64,000 nt of DNA from assembly GCA_037179385.1 (NCBI GenBank), contig CM074188.1:21779318-21843317 (forward strand). Reading direction: 5' to 3'. A program made the position numbers and the translations under genes. Source of the DNA: Holothuria scabra. Its lineage: Eukaryota > Echinodermata > Holothuroidea > Aspidochirotida > Holothuriidae. This document shows positions 25,001-33,631 of the stretch, in pieces. Positions within the stretch are counted from its first letter, which is position 1; the number at the start of each line of letters is the position of its first letter. The notes beneath the pieces were generated by a model. The model saw only the letters and a list, made by a program, of their open reading frames with translations, made no database searches and was not told the DNA's origin.

Positions 25001-26899
25001 TTTCTTTTGACAAAGGAAACAAATAGTCAAAAGTTTTATACAATACTTGTGAGCCTTTCAATTCTTACATGCCAATCTTTGTCCCTTCATCGTTTTGCTC
25101 CCATTTTTGCCCATGGCCAATAAAGACAACATAATGTAGCAGGAGGCAACTCCCAGAGAACCTAAGTCACTTTAATTTTTAGCTGGAAAATACTTGTATA
25201 CCCCGCTCTATACCCCAAATACCTTAATCTGTCAGGTGGTGTAGCACATGATACATGTTCCCAGAGAAATTTTGCACAGAAACCACATTGAAGTCCAGCT
25301 CAGATTTTGGTTCTGGAAATAGGATCAGCAATAATGGGGAGTGGGAAAGTAAAAGAGATGACTTTTCAAATTCCATAATGAACTATTGCACAGACTCTAT
25401 TGCAAAAAGTAGGACTGTTTATAGTTAAGATAATAAAAAGAAATATTTTTTGTGACAGTCATAGGAACACTCGCTACAGAAACAAGTTACCAAAGATATC
25501 TTATGTTTACATACCACATGAAAGATTATGTTATACTGAACAATTTTTTGTGTACAAACATTTTTTGTAGAAGGCGTTTTAAAAGACGTATTTAGTAATT
25601 GCAATAACCATTCATTTTAAAAGGTACATAAAGCCATAATTTGCCTACTGTATGTATGTACAGTGGTTTATTGAATGTGGTAGTGAAATGGTTTAACAAT
25701 TTCCAAAGAAACTGAGGAAAAGGACCTTCAGCAGACATAAGCATGCAGTTTGTAAGATCTAGTTATACATTTTTAACCGTATGTTGCAAGTCCACTATAA
25801 TACTTCCTCCACACACAGTAGTTACAGACATGAGGTACAATAATATGCTATCCTAACATGACACACTGCCTATAACACAAATATGTGTGTCTAAAAGCAA
25901 ATATTTCAAAAACCAGCTAGTAGGATCATTTTTTACCCAGATTTGACAAGTCAAAATTTTCAACCATGATACAAAGTGAGTTGTATCTTAGAGGCCTGAC
26001 CTCTTAAGGTTAGTCTGAGGCTGTATAGAAAGAACCAATAAAGTGTGAACAGTGCATTTCTGCTGAAATTTCTATCCTTCCCATCTCAATGCACCGAAAT
26101 TAAGATACGGGCATACAGACAAAACCACCTGTAAACCTAAACTGTTTCTAGTACCTGTCTACAGAAATAACATATTTGTTCTATTCAAGAAAATGTGTTT
26201 TCTCATAAATGGGGCTATTAACCAGGTGTTGAAGGACAGAGACTGCCACAGCACACCATTACTCACATTAGATCAATATAAAGAGTGTGATTTTTTTGTG
26301 CACCTACATGAAGGTTTTGAGCTCCTATAAATCTATTTAAGTTGAATAAAACAGCACACTTGCTTTACCGTACTACCAATTCATGGAATAATTTAGCGTT
26401 TAAATTTTGTGTAGCAGTTTGGAAGATTTTTGAGGTCTTTCACACATTTTTTGTGAAAATGCAAGGGTTATGCACACAAAAATTGCCACACAATTTTCCA
26501 TTTGTGTAGCAACTTGGCCTGTTTGTGCAGTAAATTGCAATGTGATACTGGATAAATTATTCCCTGTAATAACTCAATTTTTTGAGAGTGATTTGTAGCA
26601 CACCTGGAGAATCCCAAGCCCAAGGCTGCCTGCCATTTACATTTTACAAATGGTGCTGTGGGTAACTTCTTTTTAAAGCAGAATGCTACAAATGCTTCAC
26701 TTACCCAATATTATAGTTCTTTCATTATATACTGCAATAGTACAAAAATGACACTTTAAGAAAATGAACATTTAAAGTTTCCTCTCATGTTAATGTGCCT
26801 CTATCTAAACCTCACCTTGCTCCCTCATACCATTTAGAACTCTGCATGTCAAGTAACGATACTGCTCCACATCTTCGGAACAGGAGGTGTTCAGTTTGT
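903..26899 (-). CDS. AGTPBP1: Cytosolic carboxypeptidase 1 (17 exons, partial at both ends)
   Basis: CCP1 (Nna1) is a cytosolic M14 zinc carboxypeptidase that trims glutamate side chains and C-terminal glutamates from tubulin and other proteins. Seventeen minus-strand segments with GT-AG borders join in phase (2899 nt, 966 codons, no stop) and follow vertebrate CCP1 in order. These are the N-terminal helical repeats ([58 protein letters not shown]), an acidic and Ser-rich linker, the pre-catalytic beta domain ([42 protein letters not shown]), then the peptidase start with zinc-binding HPGE and NPDGV. The first coding exon (vertebrate start to the LEK segment) was not found. The second zinc His, substrate-binding residues and catalytic Glu lie beyond base 1. 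Family knowledge supplies the function; the exon chain is read directly. Orthology is very likely, although CCP4 shares this layout. Confidence 0.95.
2525..2681 (-). CDS. AGTPBP1: CCP1 exon p
   Basis: It reads [20 protein letters not shown], then [20 protein letters not shown] and SEGIRHFR. Vertebrate CCP1 has LCETLSGNSCPLVTITAMP here. The acceptor is CCCAAG and the donor TTTC|GTAAGT. Confidence 0.96.
2896..3040. repeat. Repeat A, left copy
   Basis: About 145 bp, nearly identical to 5474-5619 in the same orientation, beginning AATTGTACAGT and ending in the ATAATAATAATAATACCT tail. The tail is the terminal part of the SINE that adjoins the right copy, but here the SINE itself is missing. Confidence 0.85.
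3043..3411. repeat. Repeat B, left copy
   Basis: About 370 bp, nearly identical to 5107-5476, from GTGATAAGTGTAAGTTGCGC to CCGCCTACCCTTACTTTA. It lies upstream of the 191-codon ORF, so B-ORF-B resembles a terminal-repeat element. No primer-binding site or polypurine tract was recognised. Confidence 0.85.
3637..3694 (+). promoter_or_regulatory. Putative promoter with CCAAT and TATA boxes
   Basis: GACCAATCAGG at 3637-3647 matches the CCAAT form common in histone promoters. TATAAG starts at 3689, and an initiator-like TCAGTA lies near 3719-3724, giving a very short leader before the ATG at 3731. The spacing fits RNA polymerase II initiation; use in vivo is inferred. Confidence 0.6.
3731..4306 (+). 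CDS. Intronless 191-residue protein, unknown family
   Basis: An uninterrupted ORF opposite CCP1, inside a CCP1 intron. No family was recognised. Residues 1-40 are Pro/Thr/acidic ([14 protein letters not shown]). About 45-80 is a heptad-like helix ([20 protein letters not shown]). About 85-125 is more hydrophobic ([18 protein letters not shown]). About 125-185 is a basic, coiled-coil-like helix ending in RRHHPYKR. It has no zinc knuckle, protease or RT motif, and it is not a core or linker histone. CCAAT and TATA boxes precede it, a histone-type 3' stem-loop follows 30 bases after the stop codon, and repeats B flank it. It could be a gag-like protein of a non-autonomous element or a cell-cycle-regulated host gene. 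Confidence 0.65.
   Translation: MENLIPDIPASPVYKDSSDTETTTPKGPKRVPEEGKIPEESFERVKYHLDALTKLQRTVITLKKEITKLDVELAKGNIPNHLQVNRGLPRLLCFLHSSEEVREDFASLFQRAGMKLGQAWRQELARQAKKQKDRFIEKEQRARQELDTLDDNGEAKKLLWKLLEKSAKRTEETLKHSQQKAASRRHHPYKR
4336..4370 (+). terminator. Histone-type 3' stem-loop and downstream element
   Basis: GGCTCT-TCTA-AGGGCC at 4336-4351 fits the histone mRNA stem-loop consensus (GGYYYU, four-base UHYH loop, ARRRCC). It is preceded by CCAAC and followed at once by ACCA. CAAAAAGAG at about 4362-4370 resembles the purine-rich histone downstream element that pairs with U7 snRNA. In histone genes this replaces a poly(A) tail and couples mRNA level to S phase. Position, spacing and flanks all agree; function here is inferred. 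Confidence 0.8.
4371..5106. other. Non-coding internal part of the AB element
   Basis: No convincing gene. A polyadenylation-like AATAAA lies near 4461. A minus-strand frame at 4686-4949 shows no recognisable motif. Confidence 0.4.
5107..5476. repeat. Repeat B, right copy
   Basis: Direct repeat of 3043-3411 with few differences. Repeat A follows it immediately, whereas the left copy is preceded by A. The repeat order is thus A-B on the left and B-A on the right of the ORF. Confidence 0.85.
5474..5619. repeat. Repeat A, right copy
   Basis: Direct repeat of 2896-3040. It runs straight into the ATT-type tail of the minus-strand SINE that follows. Confidence 0.85.
5600..5920 (-). repeat. tRNA-derived SINE with (ATT)n tail
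   Basis: On the minus strand a tRNA-like head (GGCCTAGTGGTTAGAGCATC, then GGGGTTCAAATCCTGG) lies at about 5920-5850. A body follows, then a GTGCTCTATAAATCCG end and a (ATT)n tail at 5600-5620. Head, body and tail are all visible, so this is a complete SINE. Confidence 0.75.
5945..6318. repeat. 37-bp minisatellite, about 10 copies
   Basis: The unit contains GCTGTGGTACGAGCTAGACA followed by TCCAGCTAACACATGAA. Inner copies are nearly identical, the edge copies have diverged, and one copy near 6240 has an insertion. Confidence 0.9.
6616..6845 (-). CDS. AGTPBP1: CCP1 exon o, pre-catalytic domain
   Basis: It reads [20 protein letters not shown], then the [20 protein letters not shown] and [20 protein letters not shown] stretches. 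All are conserved in CCP1. The acceptor is AATCAG and the donor TTCAG|GTATG. The whole AB-repeat/ORF locus lies in the next intron. Confidence 0.97.
7245..7315 (+). repeat. Possible SINE head
   Basis: TGTGGTCTACTTGGTAGAGCATC and a B-box-like CCCAGATTCCCATTTCC resemble a decayed tRNA-derived SINE start. No clear tail. Confidence 0.35.
7552..7708 (-). CDS. AGTPBP1: CCP1 exon n, pre-catalytic domain
   Basis: It reads [20 protein letters not shown], then [20 protein letters not shown] and [13 protein letters not shown]. This is nearly identical to the vertebrate beta-sandwich domain that precedes the peptidase. The acceptor is TTTCAG and the donor TTTG|GTATGT. Confidence 0.97.
7966..8050 (-). 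CDS. AGTPBP1: CCP1 exon m
   Basis: It reads [20 protein letters not shown], then GNLRKAVQ, matching vertebrate [12 protein letters not shown]. The acceptor is TCTACAG and the donor ACAG|GTAAGG. Confidence 0.93.
9260..9400 (-). CDS. AGTPBP1: CCP1 exon l
   Basis: It reads [20 protein letters not shown], then [20 protein letters not shown]. The vertebrate counterpart has [22 protein letters not shown]. The acceptor is CAACAG and the donor AGTTT|GTAAGT. Confidence 0.92.
10515..11269 (-). CDS. AGTPBP1: CCP1 exon k, large Ser-rich linker exon
   Basis: At 755 nt this is the largest exon. It begins [11 protein letters not shown], crosses a Ser/Arg/Lys-rich low-complexity stretch ([20 protein letters not shown] and similar), and ends with the conserved [20 protein letters not shown] and [17 protein letters not shown]. 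That end matches vertebrate [23 protein letters not shown]. The low-complexity middle is probably disordered. The acceptor is TCCAG and the donor AGAG|GTGAGT. Confidence 0.94.
12023..12431. mobile_element. Long-palindrome TIR element (family D), TTAA-flanked
   Basis: The two ends are imperfect inverted repeats over roughly 100 bp: GGTGCAGTCACAC near the left end, and GTGACCATGGC at the right. Both sides have TTAA (12019-12022, 12432-12435). The centre carries GTCTGTCGATGTGACGTCAC. It lies in a CCP1 intron and has no ORF, so it is a MITE-like non-autonomous element. Confidence 0.7.
12784..12894 (-). CDS. AGTPBP1: CCP1 exon j
   Basis: It reads [20 protein letters not shown], then [17 protein letters not shown]. 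It corresponds to the vertebrate region with DLKMYEHLFPELVDDFQ. It is in phase 0 at both ends, with acceptor TAACAG and donor GAG|GTAAGT. Confidence 0.9.
13727..13806 (-). CDS. AGTPBP1: CCP1 exon i, acidic linker
   Basis: It encodes [20 protein letters not shown] then EDHVNKE, matching the vertebrate VDDVVDESDDNDD stretch. The donor is weak: GAG|GTCAGA as called, with an in-frame alternative CAT|GTAAAC fifteen bases earlier. The exon's 3' end is therefore less certain than the others. Confidence 0.83.
14391..14543 (-). CDS. AGTPBP1: CCP1 exon h
   Basis: It contains [20 protein letters not shown], nearly identical to vertebrate CCP1 ([19 protein letters not shown]). A variable, probably disordered segment follows. 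The acceptor is CTTTCAG and the donor GATG|GTAATG. Confidence 0.95.
15573..15653 (-). CDS. AGTPBP1: CCP1 exon g
   Basis: It reads [20 protein letters not shown], then DMPSSS, against vertebrate LGRKAFIDANGMKILYNTS. The acceptor is TTTTCAG and the donor TCTT|GTGAGT. Confidence 0.94.
16285..16700. mobile_element. Family D TIR element, second copy
   Basis: It shares the palindromic layout and the central ATGTCAATGTGACGTCAC and ATGGAGGAGATTTTCACTTTAA-type blocks with 12023-12431. The ends are more decayed, with GTAGTGTGACATAGG on the right. Limits are approximate. Confidence 0.6.
17159..17305 (-). CDS. AGTPBP1: CCP1 exon f
   Basis: It reads [20 protein letters not shown], then [20 protein letters not shown]. 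The WHRHD-RHR-IRK motif is diagnostic of the CCP1 N-terminal region. The donor is CTGA|GTAAGT. Confidence 0.95.
18722..18940. repeat. 42-bp tandem repeat with palindromic core
   Basis: Five or six copies of a unit containing CCTCAAAGGTCTTTGAGG, itself an inverted repeat, then TGTAAAACCCCATCTAAC. Intronic. The frame open across it is a by-product of a period divisible by three. Confidence 0.85.
19138..19269 (-). CDS. AGTPBP1: CCP1 exon e
   Basis: It reads [20 protein letters not shown], then [20 protein letters not shown]. It aligns with vertebrate [20 protein letters not shown] and ALDTLAALLKSK. The acceptor is TTGCAG and the donor TCAA|GTAAGA. Confidence 0.93.
19666..19920. mobile_element. 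255-bp TIR element (MITE)
   Basis: The ends are inverted: GCAGGGATGTAGCTAC on the left and GCTAGCTACATCCCTGC on the right. There is no ORF and no certain target duplication. It lies in a CCP1 intron. Confidence 0.75.
20267..20398 (-). CDS. AGTPBP1: CCP1 exon d, with a duplicated 5' half nearby
   Basis: It reads [20 protein letters not shown], then [20 protein letters not shown], matching vertebrate KKFGVRARVNGALNITLNL. The acceptor is CCCACAG and the donor AATA|GTAAGG. A second copy of the acceptor and 5' half lies at 20434-20535; only this copy has the full exon and donor. Confidence 0.94.
20333..20535 (-). repeat. 101-bp tandem duplication of an exon 5' half
   Basis: Copy one (20333-20433) contains the acceptor and 5' half of CCP1 exon d. 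Copy two (20434-20535) repeats them, including [18 protein letters not shown] and a CCCCACAG acceptor at 20499, but has no donor. The copies differ at only a few positions, so the event is fairly recent. Confidence 0.9.
21773..22068. repeat. 108-bp tandem repeat, nearly 3 copies
   Basis: Copies start at 21773, 21881 and 21990 and are almost identical. Each holds TCCAATCAGATGTAGAGGAA and GTTATATAAAACAGGGTAAC, which include CCAAT-like and TATA-like strings. No ORF is attached. Confidence 0.9.
22114..22364. mobile_element. piggyBac-like MITE, copy 1
   Basis: The 251-bp element has ends CCCTTTACCGTTG and CAACGGTAAAGGG and TTAA on both sides (22110-22113, 22365-22368). CCC ends with a TTAA target duplication are the piggyBac pattern. 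No transposase. Confidence 0.88.
22553..22757 (-). CDS. AGTPBP1: CCP1 exon c, armadillo-like region
   Basis: This 205-nt exon encodes helical repeats: [20 protein letters not shown], then [14 protein letters not shown] and [18 protein letters not shown]. The last motif matches the vertebrate LAKIGPKDKKFG junction. The donor AAAG|GTAAGC splits the Asp codon that is completed by exon d. Confidence 0.92.
23383..23973. mobile_element. hAT-like element rich in ATTACGATTGC, 8-bp TSD
   Basis: The 591-bp element starts CAGGCTTGGGG and ends CCCCAAGCCTG. GTTTATTT is repeated exactly at 23375-23382 and 23974-23981. An 8-bp duplication with CAG...CTG ends is the hAT signature. The arms are filled with imperfect GTAATCGATTACGATTGC-type repeats. 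Confidence 0.9.
24748..24815 (-). CDS. AGTPBP1: CCP1 exon b
   Basis: It reads [20 protein letters not shown] then TME. It aligns with the vertebrate segment [20 protein letters not shown]. The acceptor is TTTGTAG and the donor GAG|GTATG. The phase agrees with both neighbours. Confidence 0.87.
26816..26899 (-). CDS. AGTPBP1: CCP1 exon a (most N-terminal exon found)
   Basis: It reads [20 protein letters not shown] then VLNGMREQ and matches the vertebrate CCP1 segment around EKINAEPSESDTARYVTSK. The acceptor is TTTAG and the donor CAAG|GTGAGG. It starts with two bases of a split codon, so at least one coding exon lies upstream. Confidence 0.85.
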
Positions 26900-27732
26900 C
26901 TAAAGACAAAAGGTGACTACTGACCCTAGAGCTGGCAGGAAGACAAACAAATAAACATGAATCAAAAAACTCATTTAGCATTTAAAAGGTAAATTACAGT
27001 AATCATAAACCAGAACTGACTTTTAAAAAAATTTTCAGGTTATTTGTTGGCTGACCTGGATGCAAACGTTTGGTTGTGCAAAATATATTTTGGTTGCATG
27101 AATGAAAGTGGCATAACAGAAGAACAGTTGTATTTCATGCTGCTGCCATAAAAATAACTGTTTGTTCTACTCTGTATGTTAACCAATTTTTATCTCTCAA
27201 ATTAAATTCAACTGATTAATGACCACTGGAATTACTATCTTGGAGGCTTATTAGGGGAATTTTAATGACAAGTTAGTTTCTAATGTACTGTACATAGGGA
27301 ATATTCAATTATTCAAATCAAAATCTACAGTGTTCCTTTAGAATAGCTAAAAAAGAGACAGTGGTTAGCTGGTGTAATTTTTGAAGATAGGACAAATTTT
27401 ATGTAAACTGAGATAATGTGAGCAAAATCTCAAGTTTATGTGATTGGATGACTGGCTAATTAGGGTTTTATTGTTCGAGAATATGGTGGCTGCCTGAAGT
27501 GCAAGCAAGTAAAGAGCCAGGGTGGGGCAGGGAGATAAAGTCATGCCCCAGAGAAAGAGACTGACATTTGAAAGCATGACATCACATCAACAGACAGCTT
27601 TTACTGTACATGCATAGTCAGATAACCAGAATGCAAATTTTGCATTGAGATTTCGGTGATACAGTATAGGTATGTTCCATTCAAAATAATGCCATGTTGT
27701 CCCATATCGTCTCAGTCAAATGATGTACTTAA

Positions 27733-27983
27733 CCCTTTACCGTTGTTTGGGTCCTTGTGGACCCATGCGGCGAGCTCGGCTGTCACCCATCTTTACTGTT
27801 TCACACGGAGCTCGAAACTGCAAGTAGCTACATGAAAATTCGGCCACAACAATGAGAGAGACAATAGTTTAAGGTCACGGGGTCAGTTGCCTACGGAAGC
27901 TGATGCGGGGCGTGCTACGTCCGCTTTTCCGCCCACTCCCGAGGTGCGCAAATATGCCTTGATCGGAGCACAACCGTAAAGGG
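27733..27983. mobile_element. piggyBac-like MITE, copy 2
   Basis: It has the same 251-bp length and ends as copy 1, with TTAA at 27729-27732 and 27984-27987. The right end carries one TIR mismatch (CAACCGTAAAGGG). Confidence 0.88.
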
Positions 27984-28899
27984 TTAAGCATTGCTTGAGA
28001 AATAAAGTTGTGTTGACCCAGATGACCTTTAACCCCCTTCAACAACAATAGGGACCATCTTCCCACCATAACATGTCCACATACAAAATATTTGATCTAT
28101 TCCACTTTCCTTACTTGTGATATTTTGTTAAATAAGGTTTCCAGGGTCTTACACCTGGTGACCCAAGATGACCTTTGACCTCCACAAAAAACTAAAGTGA
28201 CCACCTCCTAACCATAACACATCCACACACCCAAAATATGAAATCTAACCAAGTTTCCTATCTTGAGATACTGTGTTAACATCATTGTCAGATTTTGACC
28301 CTTGGTGACCCGAGATGACCTTTGACCTTCACAACAAACAGTAAAGACCATTCTCTGACCATAACACCTCCACACACCAAATATGATTCCATCCAAGTCT
28401 CCTATCTTGAGATATTGTGCTAACAAGGTTTTCAGACTTAGAGCCCCAGATGATCTTTGACCTCCACCGAAAATGATAGGCTTCTTCCTCTTAAAGTGTA
28501 CCTAAAGTCAAAAGATTCAAAAATTTTTATTACACTAATTTACGCAGCTTGAAAAATGAATTCTAACAGTGCAACTTCCATCTTCATAGGACATTCTTAA
28601 GCCTAGATATAAAAAGTTAAGAGTTATTCACCAAAAACAAAGTATTCCACTGCACAATAATTTGAAACTTTCTTGTTGTAACCTGTTTTGTTTCCCTTTA
28701 AAATTAAAATTGTTTTTATGACCTTGAACACTTCCTGTTTGTTTGCACTGCATGTGGCACAGGGAGGGTCTAATCAATTACATCACCTCATAAGGGTGCT
28801 ATCACACCTTGGTACTAGGTGCAGTAACTTTCAGAAAAACAAAGGAATAAAATGATTGTAATTTGAGTAGAATAACAATGACATCACAAATTATTGTGC

Positions 28900-29082
28900 C
28901 AGGGTTGTTGATTTAAATCACATTGATTAAAACTGTGATTAAAATCATGATTTAAATTGAAATAATCATGATTTAAATAAAAAAAATTATGATTTAAATA
29001 AAAAAAATCTGATTTAAATCGACATATTTGATTTAAATCACTGATTCCTTTAAAAAAAAAAAAAAAAAATTCAACAACCTTG
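28900..29082. mobile_element. hAT-like MITE with ATTTAAATCA repeats, 8-bp TSD
   Basis: The 183-bp element starts CAGGGTTGTTGA and ends TTCAACAACCTTG. The 8-bp TATTGTGC is repeated exactly at 28892-28899 and 29083-29090. The interior is mostly GATTTAAAT variants and an A-run. Confidence 0.88.
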
Positions 29083-29339
29083 TATTGTGCTATGTACCAT
29101 TTTAGTCTGAGTGAATAAACTTCAATGTTTTATATATATTGGCTCAAAAAGAATGTCCTATGAAGATTGGAGTAGGACTTTTAGAATTAAATTTTCATGT
29201 TGTTTTAGATTTTTAATCTTTTGACATGAGGTACACAGCATCTATGTACCACGTTTGTCAGACATTTGTACCTTGAAGTATCACATTAACTAGCAAATCC
29301 TCACAAACACACACACACACTCACATACATACATAAACA

Positions 29340-29577
29340 CCATCATGACTGCATTGGTTTCTCTTACAATCAAAACTGAAAACTGTCTGTCATTGTGACA
29401 TAACAAAATAATTTAATAGAGTCCAGTTCCTTTTTGCAGCCCTCTAATTCAAATCATATGTTTACAAAGGTTAGCAAATTTTGGGCTCTTCCCAACCAAA
29501 GATGGAAAAGATTTTAAATAAAACTAACAAAAATGTGGTTGCAATAAGATCTGATCTCCCTGTAGTGTGACCTGTTC
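29340..29577. mobile_element. Right half of a family D TIR element
   Basis: GTCTGTCATTGTGACATAAC, GCAAATTTTGGGCTCTTCCC and GTAGTGTGACCTGTTC match the right arm of 16285-16700, and TTAA follows at 29578-29581. The left arm may start near 28791 (TAAGGGTGCTATCACAC), with the hAT MITE nested between. Confidence 0.5.
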
Positions 29578-31099
29578 TTAAAACATTCTTTCAAAAAAGA
29601 ATCCACAAACCTGGTAGTCATTGTTACTTTTGATCTTCCTTTATTCATTTTCACTGGTGGACTTCAGTGGGGATTAGTCATGTCTGTAGCCATTGTTTGA
29701 CTTTGGTTTTCCTGCAAAAATGATCAAGTAGGCATGGTAAACACCTAGAGTTGAAACACTTTTTAGTGAACACTTTTTCAGAAAGCCAAAGAGGTAAGTG
29801 ACCCCTTTCTGAAACAAAAAGTAGGGGAAATTTTGCTTTTTGACCTCTCGTGACACCAGATGACAATCTTGGAAATTCTTGGGAAATTTTTTTTTTTTTG
29901 AAATCTGGTAAGGTGTCCCAGATAACTTCTGACCTCCCCCAAAACAATTAGTGATCCTTTCTTGACCATACTGCATCCACGTACCAAATATGAAATTCTT
30001 ACTTTCCTACTTGAAGGTATTTTGTTAACAAAGTTTTTAACACTTGGTAATCTCATATGACATTTGACCTAGGTAATCTGCCATTACCTTTGACCTCCAC
30101 CAAAAACAAGAGGCTTTTTCCTCTCAACATTGCAAATTTATCTACCATACAAACCAAATATGGAAAAGTGTCCATCATTGCTACCTGAGATATACTGTGT
30201 TAACAAGCTGTTTAGGACTATTGCCAAACAACGTACTAGAGGTGGAAAAATTTTTGATACGGGTAGGGAGACAGTCTTTTCAAGGGGCAAAATGGGCAAA
30301 AATGTTTACAGCAAACATAAAACTATCTAGGGGGTAAAAAAATTTAAATGTTTTTGCAGTTTACAACTGTTAACCTAAAATAACTTTTGACCCCAACCAA
30401 AACAATAGGGATCTACCTCTCAACATGGTAAATCCATATGACACATATGAAAGTTTCAAACATTCCTTTCTTAAGCTATCATGCTTACAAGCCATTTTGA
30501 AGGTTTTTCCAGTTCTACAGCCAGTGACCCCAAATGACCTTAGATCTCCACCACGCAATGGGGTTCTTCTTCTCAACATGACAAATCTAGATATGTAAGT
30601 GTCAGTCATTCTCATCTTGAAATGTAATGTTTAAGGCAAAGTGTCACAAACACACATGTATACAACATGACATCACATTGATTCCCTGCCTGCCTTCAGA
30701 ATGGAAGCACAAACTAGAAAGCCAAAGGGCTTAGTGATTCTTATTTCCTTGGTGTATGGTTATACCGTAGAGCAAATAAAGTTTGACCACCACCGAAAAT
30801 GATAGCTTAATGATGTCACCAAGAACATTTGATCTTTGCCATTGGTGTAGCCTAAAATCTTAAGGGTAAGGGCTGCCAACTTTGACCTGTTGCTAATTCT
30901 GACCACCTAGTCAATATTTATATTAAATTGAAAATCAGGAAAAGGATGAAGAAACATAAAATATGTATTGGAGAAGCTTACACTACCTTCTTTCATGCCA
31001 CAGTTTCTAATTCATCTTGATTCCAATCGGCAAATATTTTCATGAATTGCTGCTGTCTTTGTGACCATTACCTAAACAAACATTTTTAATAAATTCCAT

Positions 31100-33600
31100 A
31101 AGAACAGGGAACAATTGTTTGCAAGCCCTTTGCTCGATGTAACATAGCTGACTTTCAATGCTATTTCTTTGACAAGTTACCAGTTTTGGTCACTAATAAG
31201 ATCTCAAAATCCCACTAATCCTAACGTTTGTTCCTTTCGTCATCTGTGGTGCAGACTTCATAATTGCCTACATGTAATTGGCATGTATTGCTAACTCTGA
31301 CTACTAATTAATGCAATTAATATGCAGTACTTATTTGCATATTCATGAAGCAAAAAAAAAAAACAATTTTGGTACCCACTTGGAAAGCAGACTAACTTTT
31401 ACTTCATGGTTACTGAACATGTTTCACAAATTCTCTCTCTCTCTAATGCATTGATATGACCATATATTTTGGACACTTGCAAATTTCCATATTTTATCAT
31501 GGGTTCCATAAGGAATGAAATACTGAACAATGCATGCTGCACAGAAACCCCTGGATTACTTTCAGAACTTAAACGAAAATGCACCCAATAAGTCTGAAAA
31601 TGACTGCAATGCATGTCATTCTAATGTTTCATAGGTTTTCATTCAACAAAACTGTTCCTCAACTGAAATTTTGTCGTTTTTACAGCAATATGTGAAAAAA
31701 TTTGGAAAAGAGGATTGCTTGGTGTAAAGAAGAGCCCCCGAAATTGGCAGGACCCCCAGTTTGGGGCACTGTCACAAATCTCCTGCTATCACTATAACAA
31801 CATAACTGTAGCAAGCCAAATTGTTTTGAACCAATCCATCATTTTTTTTTCATGATAATGAATTCATTTCAGGTACATGCATACCTAAATATGGCTATTC
31901 TACAAGCTTTTTCTAACTGCATCCTACCCTAACATGTATGTTTCACATTTGAAAATATACTCCTCAATAAGGTTGGGCAGCACCTGAAAATATTGGTACC
32001 AGTCCTGTTAAACTCACAGAACCAGTATTGAGGTAGTACCGGTTCTCAACTCTCAAGTAGGAAAAATAGGTGGGGAGGAACCTTAACTGTGCACGGTACC
32101 CCATTATCCTGTACTTTGATGCAGCTGGGCATATGGTTACACAATTAGCGTGCAGAAACCTCTGCTTTGACTTTGTTTACCACATTCCTTTAAAGTCTCA
32201 GTCAAGCACAATCGTAATTAATACTCCTGTTTCCCATTTTGACCTTTAGAGTAACCAAAGTGTATTCAGACTGCAGATTTTTTGTTTCCTGCAGGAAACG
32301 AATGGCTTTAAAACTTCCCTCCACCTTAACTCTAGAAAATGTACGCCTACCTAGACCAACGTGTCCATTACTGCCCAGAAATATACACTGCTGGTGCACT
32401 GGCTTCTTTGGTATACAGCATATGAAACATTAACTTTGTTTTCACAATTCTTGGTAAACTTACAGTGTCTTACACACGCCAGATTTATAGCAATAGCAAA
32501 GTACAGGTATGTTCAACATAATCTGCTGCTGTGTTAGAATGTTGATTGTGCATGCATTTCACGCATCCCTACTTTCGTCTGCCAAGGAAAGATTTTCATT
32601 GTGCATACACCTACTGTAGGCTTTGAGAAAAGTAGTCAGACACAAACATACAGTCCTATTAAACCAGGTGCTGACATGTATGGCTATGCCTTGTGTATCA
32701 GGCCAAGCAAGGAGGCATGCTGCAGATACTTTACTGCACCCGGCATGAACTAGAGGGCCCTCTTTCCTTTTGCCTTTTGTTAAGTTTACAGGAACGTTAT
32801 TAAAATAGAGATAGAGGTATGAACAATATAGAAACAATTCTTCAAAAGAAGTATTTCAGCTTCAAAATTTTAGTGATGCATCTAAAGCATTCTCTAATTT
32901 TCTATTTACACTGAAATCTGTTAAAAAAACAAATTGAAATACTGAATCCATGGTTAAAAGAATATCAAAATCAACAAAATCCTGGTTTCTACAATCATTT
33001 AATTCACCATGTAAATGCAACGATAGATTTACAGACCCTATGTTATTTTTTTTAGTGAGAAATGCATTTTCATTAATTTTGCACATCATTTTGTCCTCAA
33101 AATGCTGTTTTTCATTAGATGTTGATGTTGAGAAAGGATCTCTAAGCTTTCCTGGGTGATGGTTTAGTCTCTTCGACTAGTTCCTCGAAAAGTTTGTTAC
33201 GTCAGCCCCTGGAACTTAAGGCAGGGTGTGCCAGCACATGTCAGCGCATGGAATAGTAGGACCCAATACTTATATGTGTGAACGGTACAGCGAATGGCTG
33301 ACTAGCTAGTATAGCAGAACTAAGAAGCTTCCCAAATTCCCAAAAGTTGTGACTTGTCTAATTTTTAAATAAGAACTTACAGTTATGATTACATTGGGCA
33401 TAAACAGTCACAGGGAGATTTTACATAGAAATCGGGAAGCAATAACAGTAGGAAACAATCCCTAAAACCAGCAGTTGCAACTAATGTTAGTCAAGTTAAA
33501 CAAAGGGTTGTCCGTTTTCCCCTGCAATATAGAATTTGCCATCTGTGGCCCATGCATGCACTGTAGAACGGTGCATACAGTATTGCATGGGCTGACATAT
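31100..33600. other. Intergenic or 5' intronic, no gene seen
   Basis: No exon with both splice sites and homology was found. A GGTTGGGCAG...GGTACC-type repeat fragment lies at about 31973-32110. Confidence 0.4.
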
Positions 33601-33631
33601 GGTGATATACCGTGTATGAATCAGTACGAAT

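Larger units (their letters stand above)
28000..30640 (-). repeat. Diverged ~147-bp satellite with TGACCTTTGACC motifs
   Basis: TGACCTTTGACCTCCAC-type blocks recur near 28023, 28168, 28314, 28447, 29930, 30075, 30395 and 30535. Each is followed by CCATAACAC/ACACACCAAATATGA and ATCTTGAGATA-type blocks. The array is interrupted by other insertions. Related units in the opposite orientation lie at 63430-63860. Confidence 0.75.

Noticed and set aside
30990..31068. Candidate upstream CCP1 exon (TTTAG acceptor, FMKIFADWNQDELETVA, then stop).
   Set aside because: All three frames contain stops before a usable donor and none matches the expected N-terminal CCP1 sequence.
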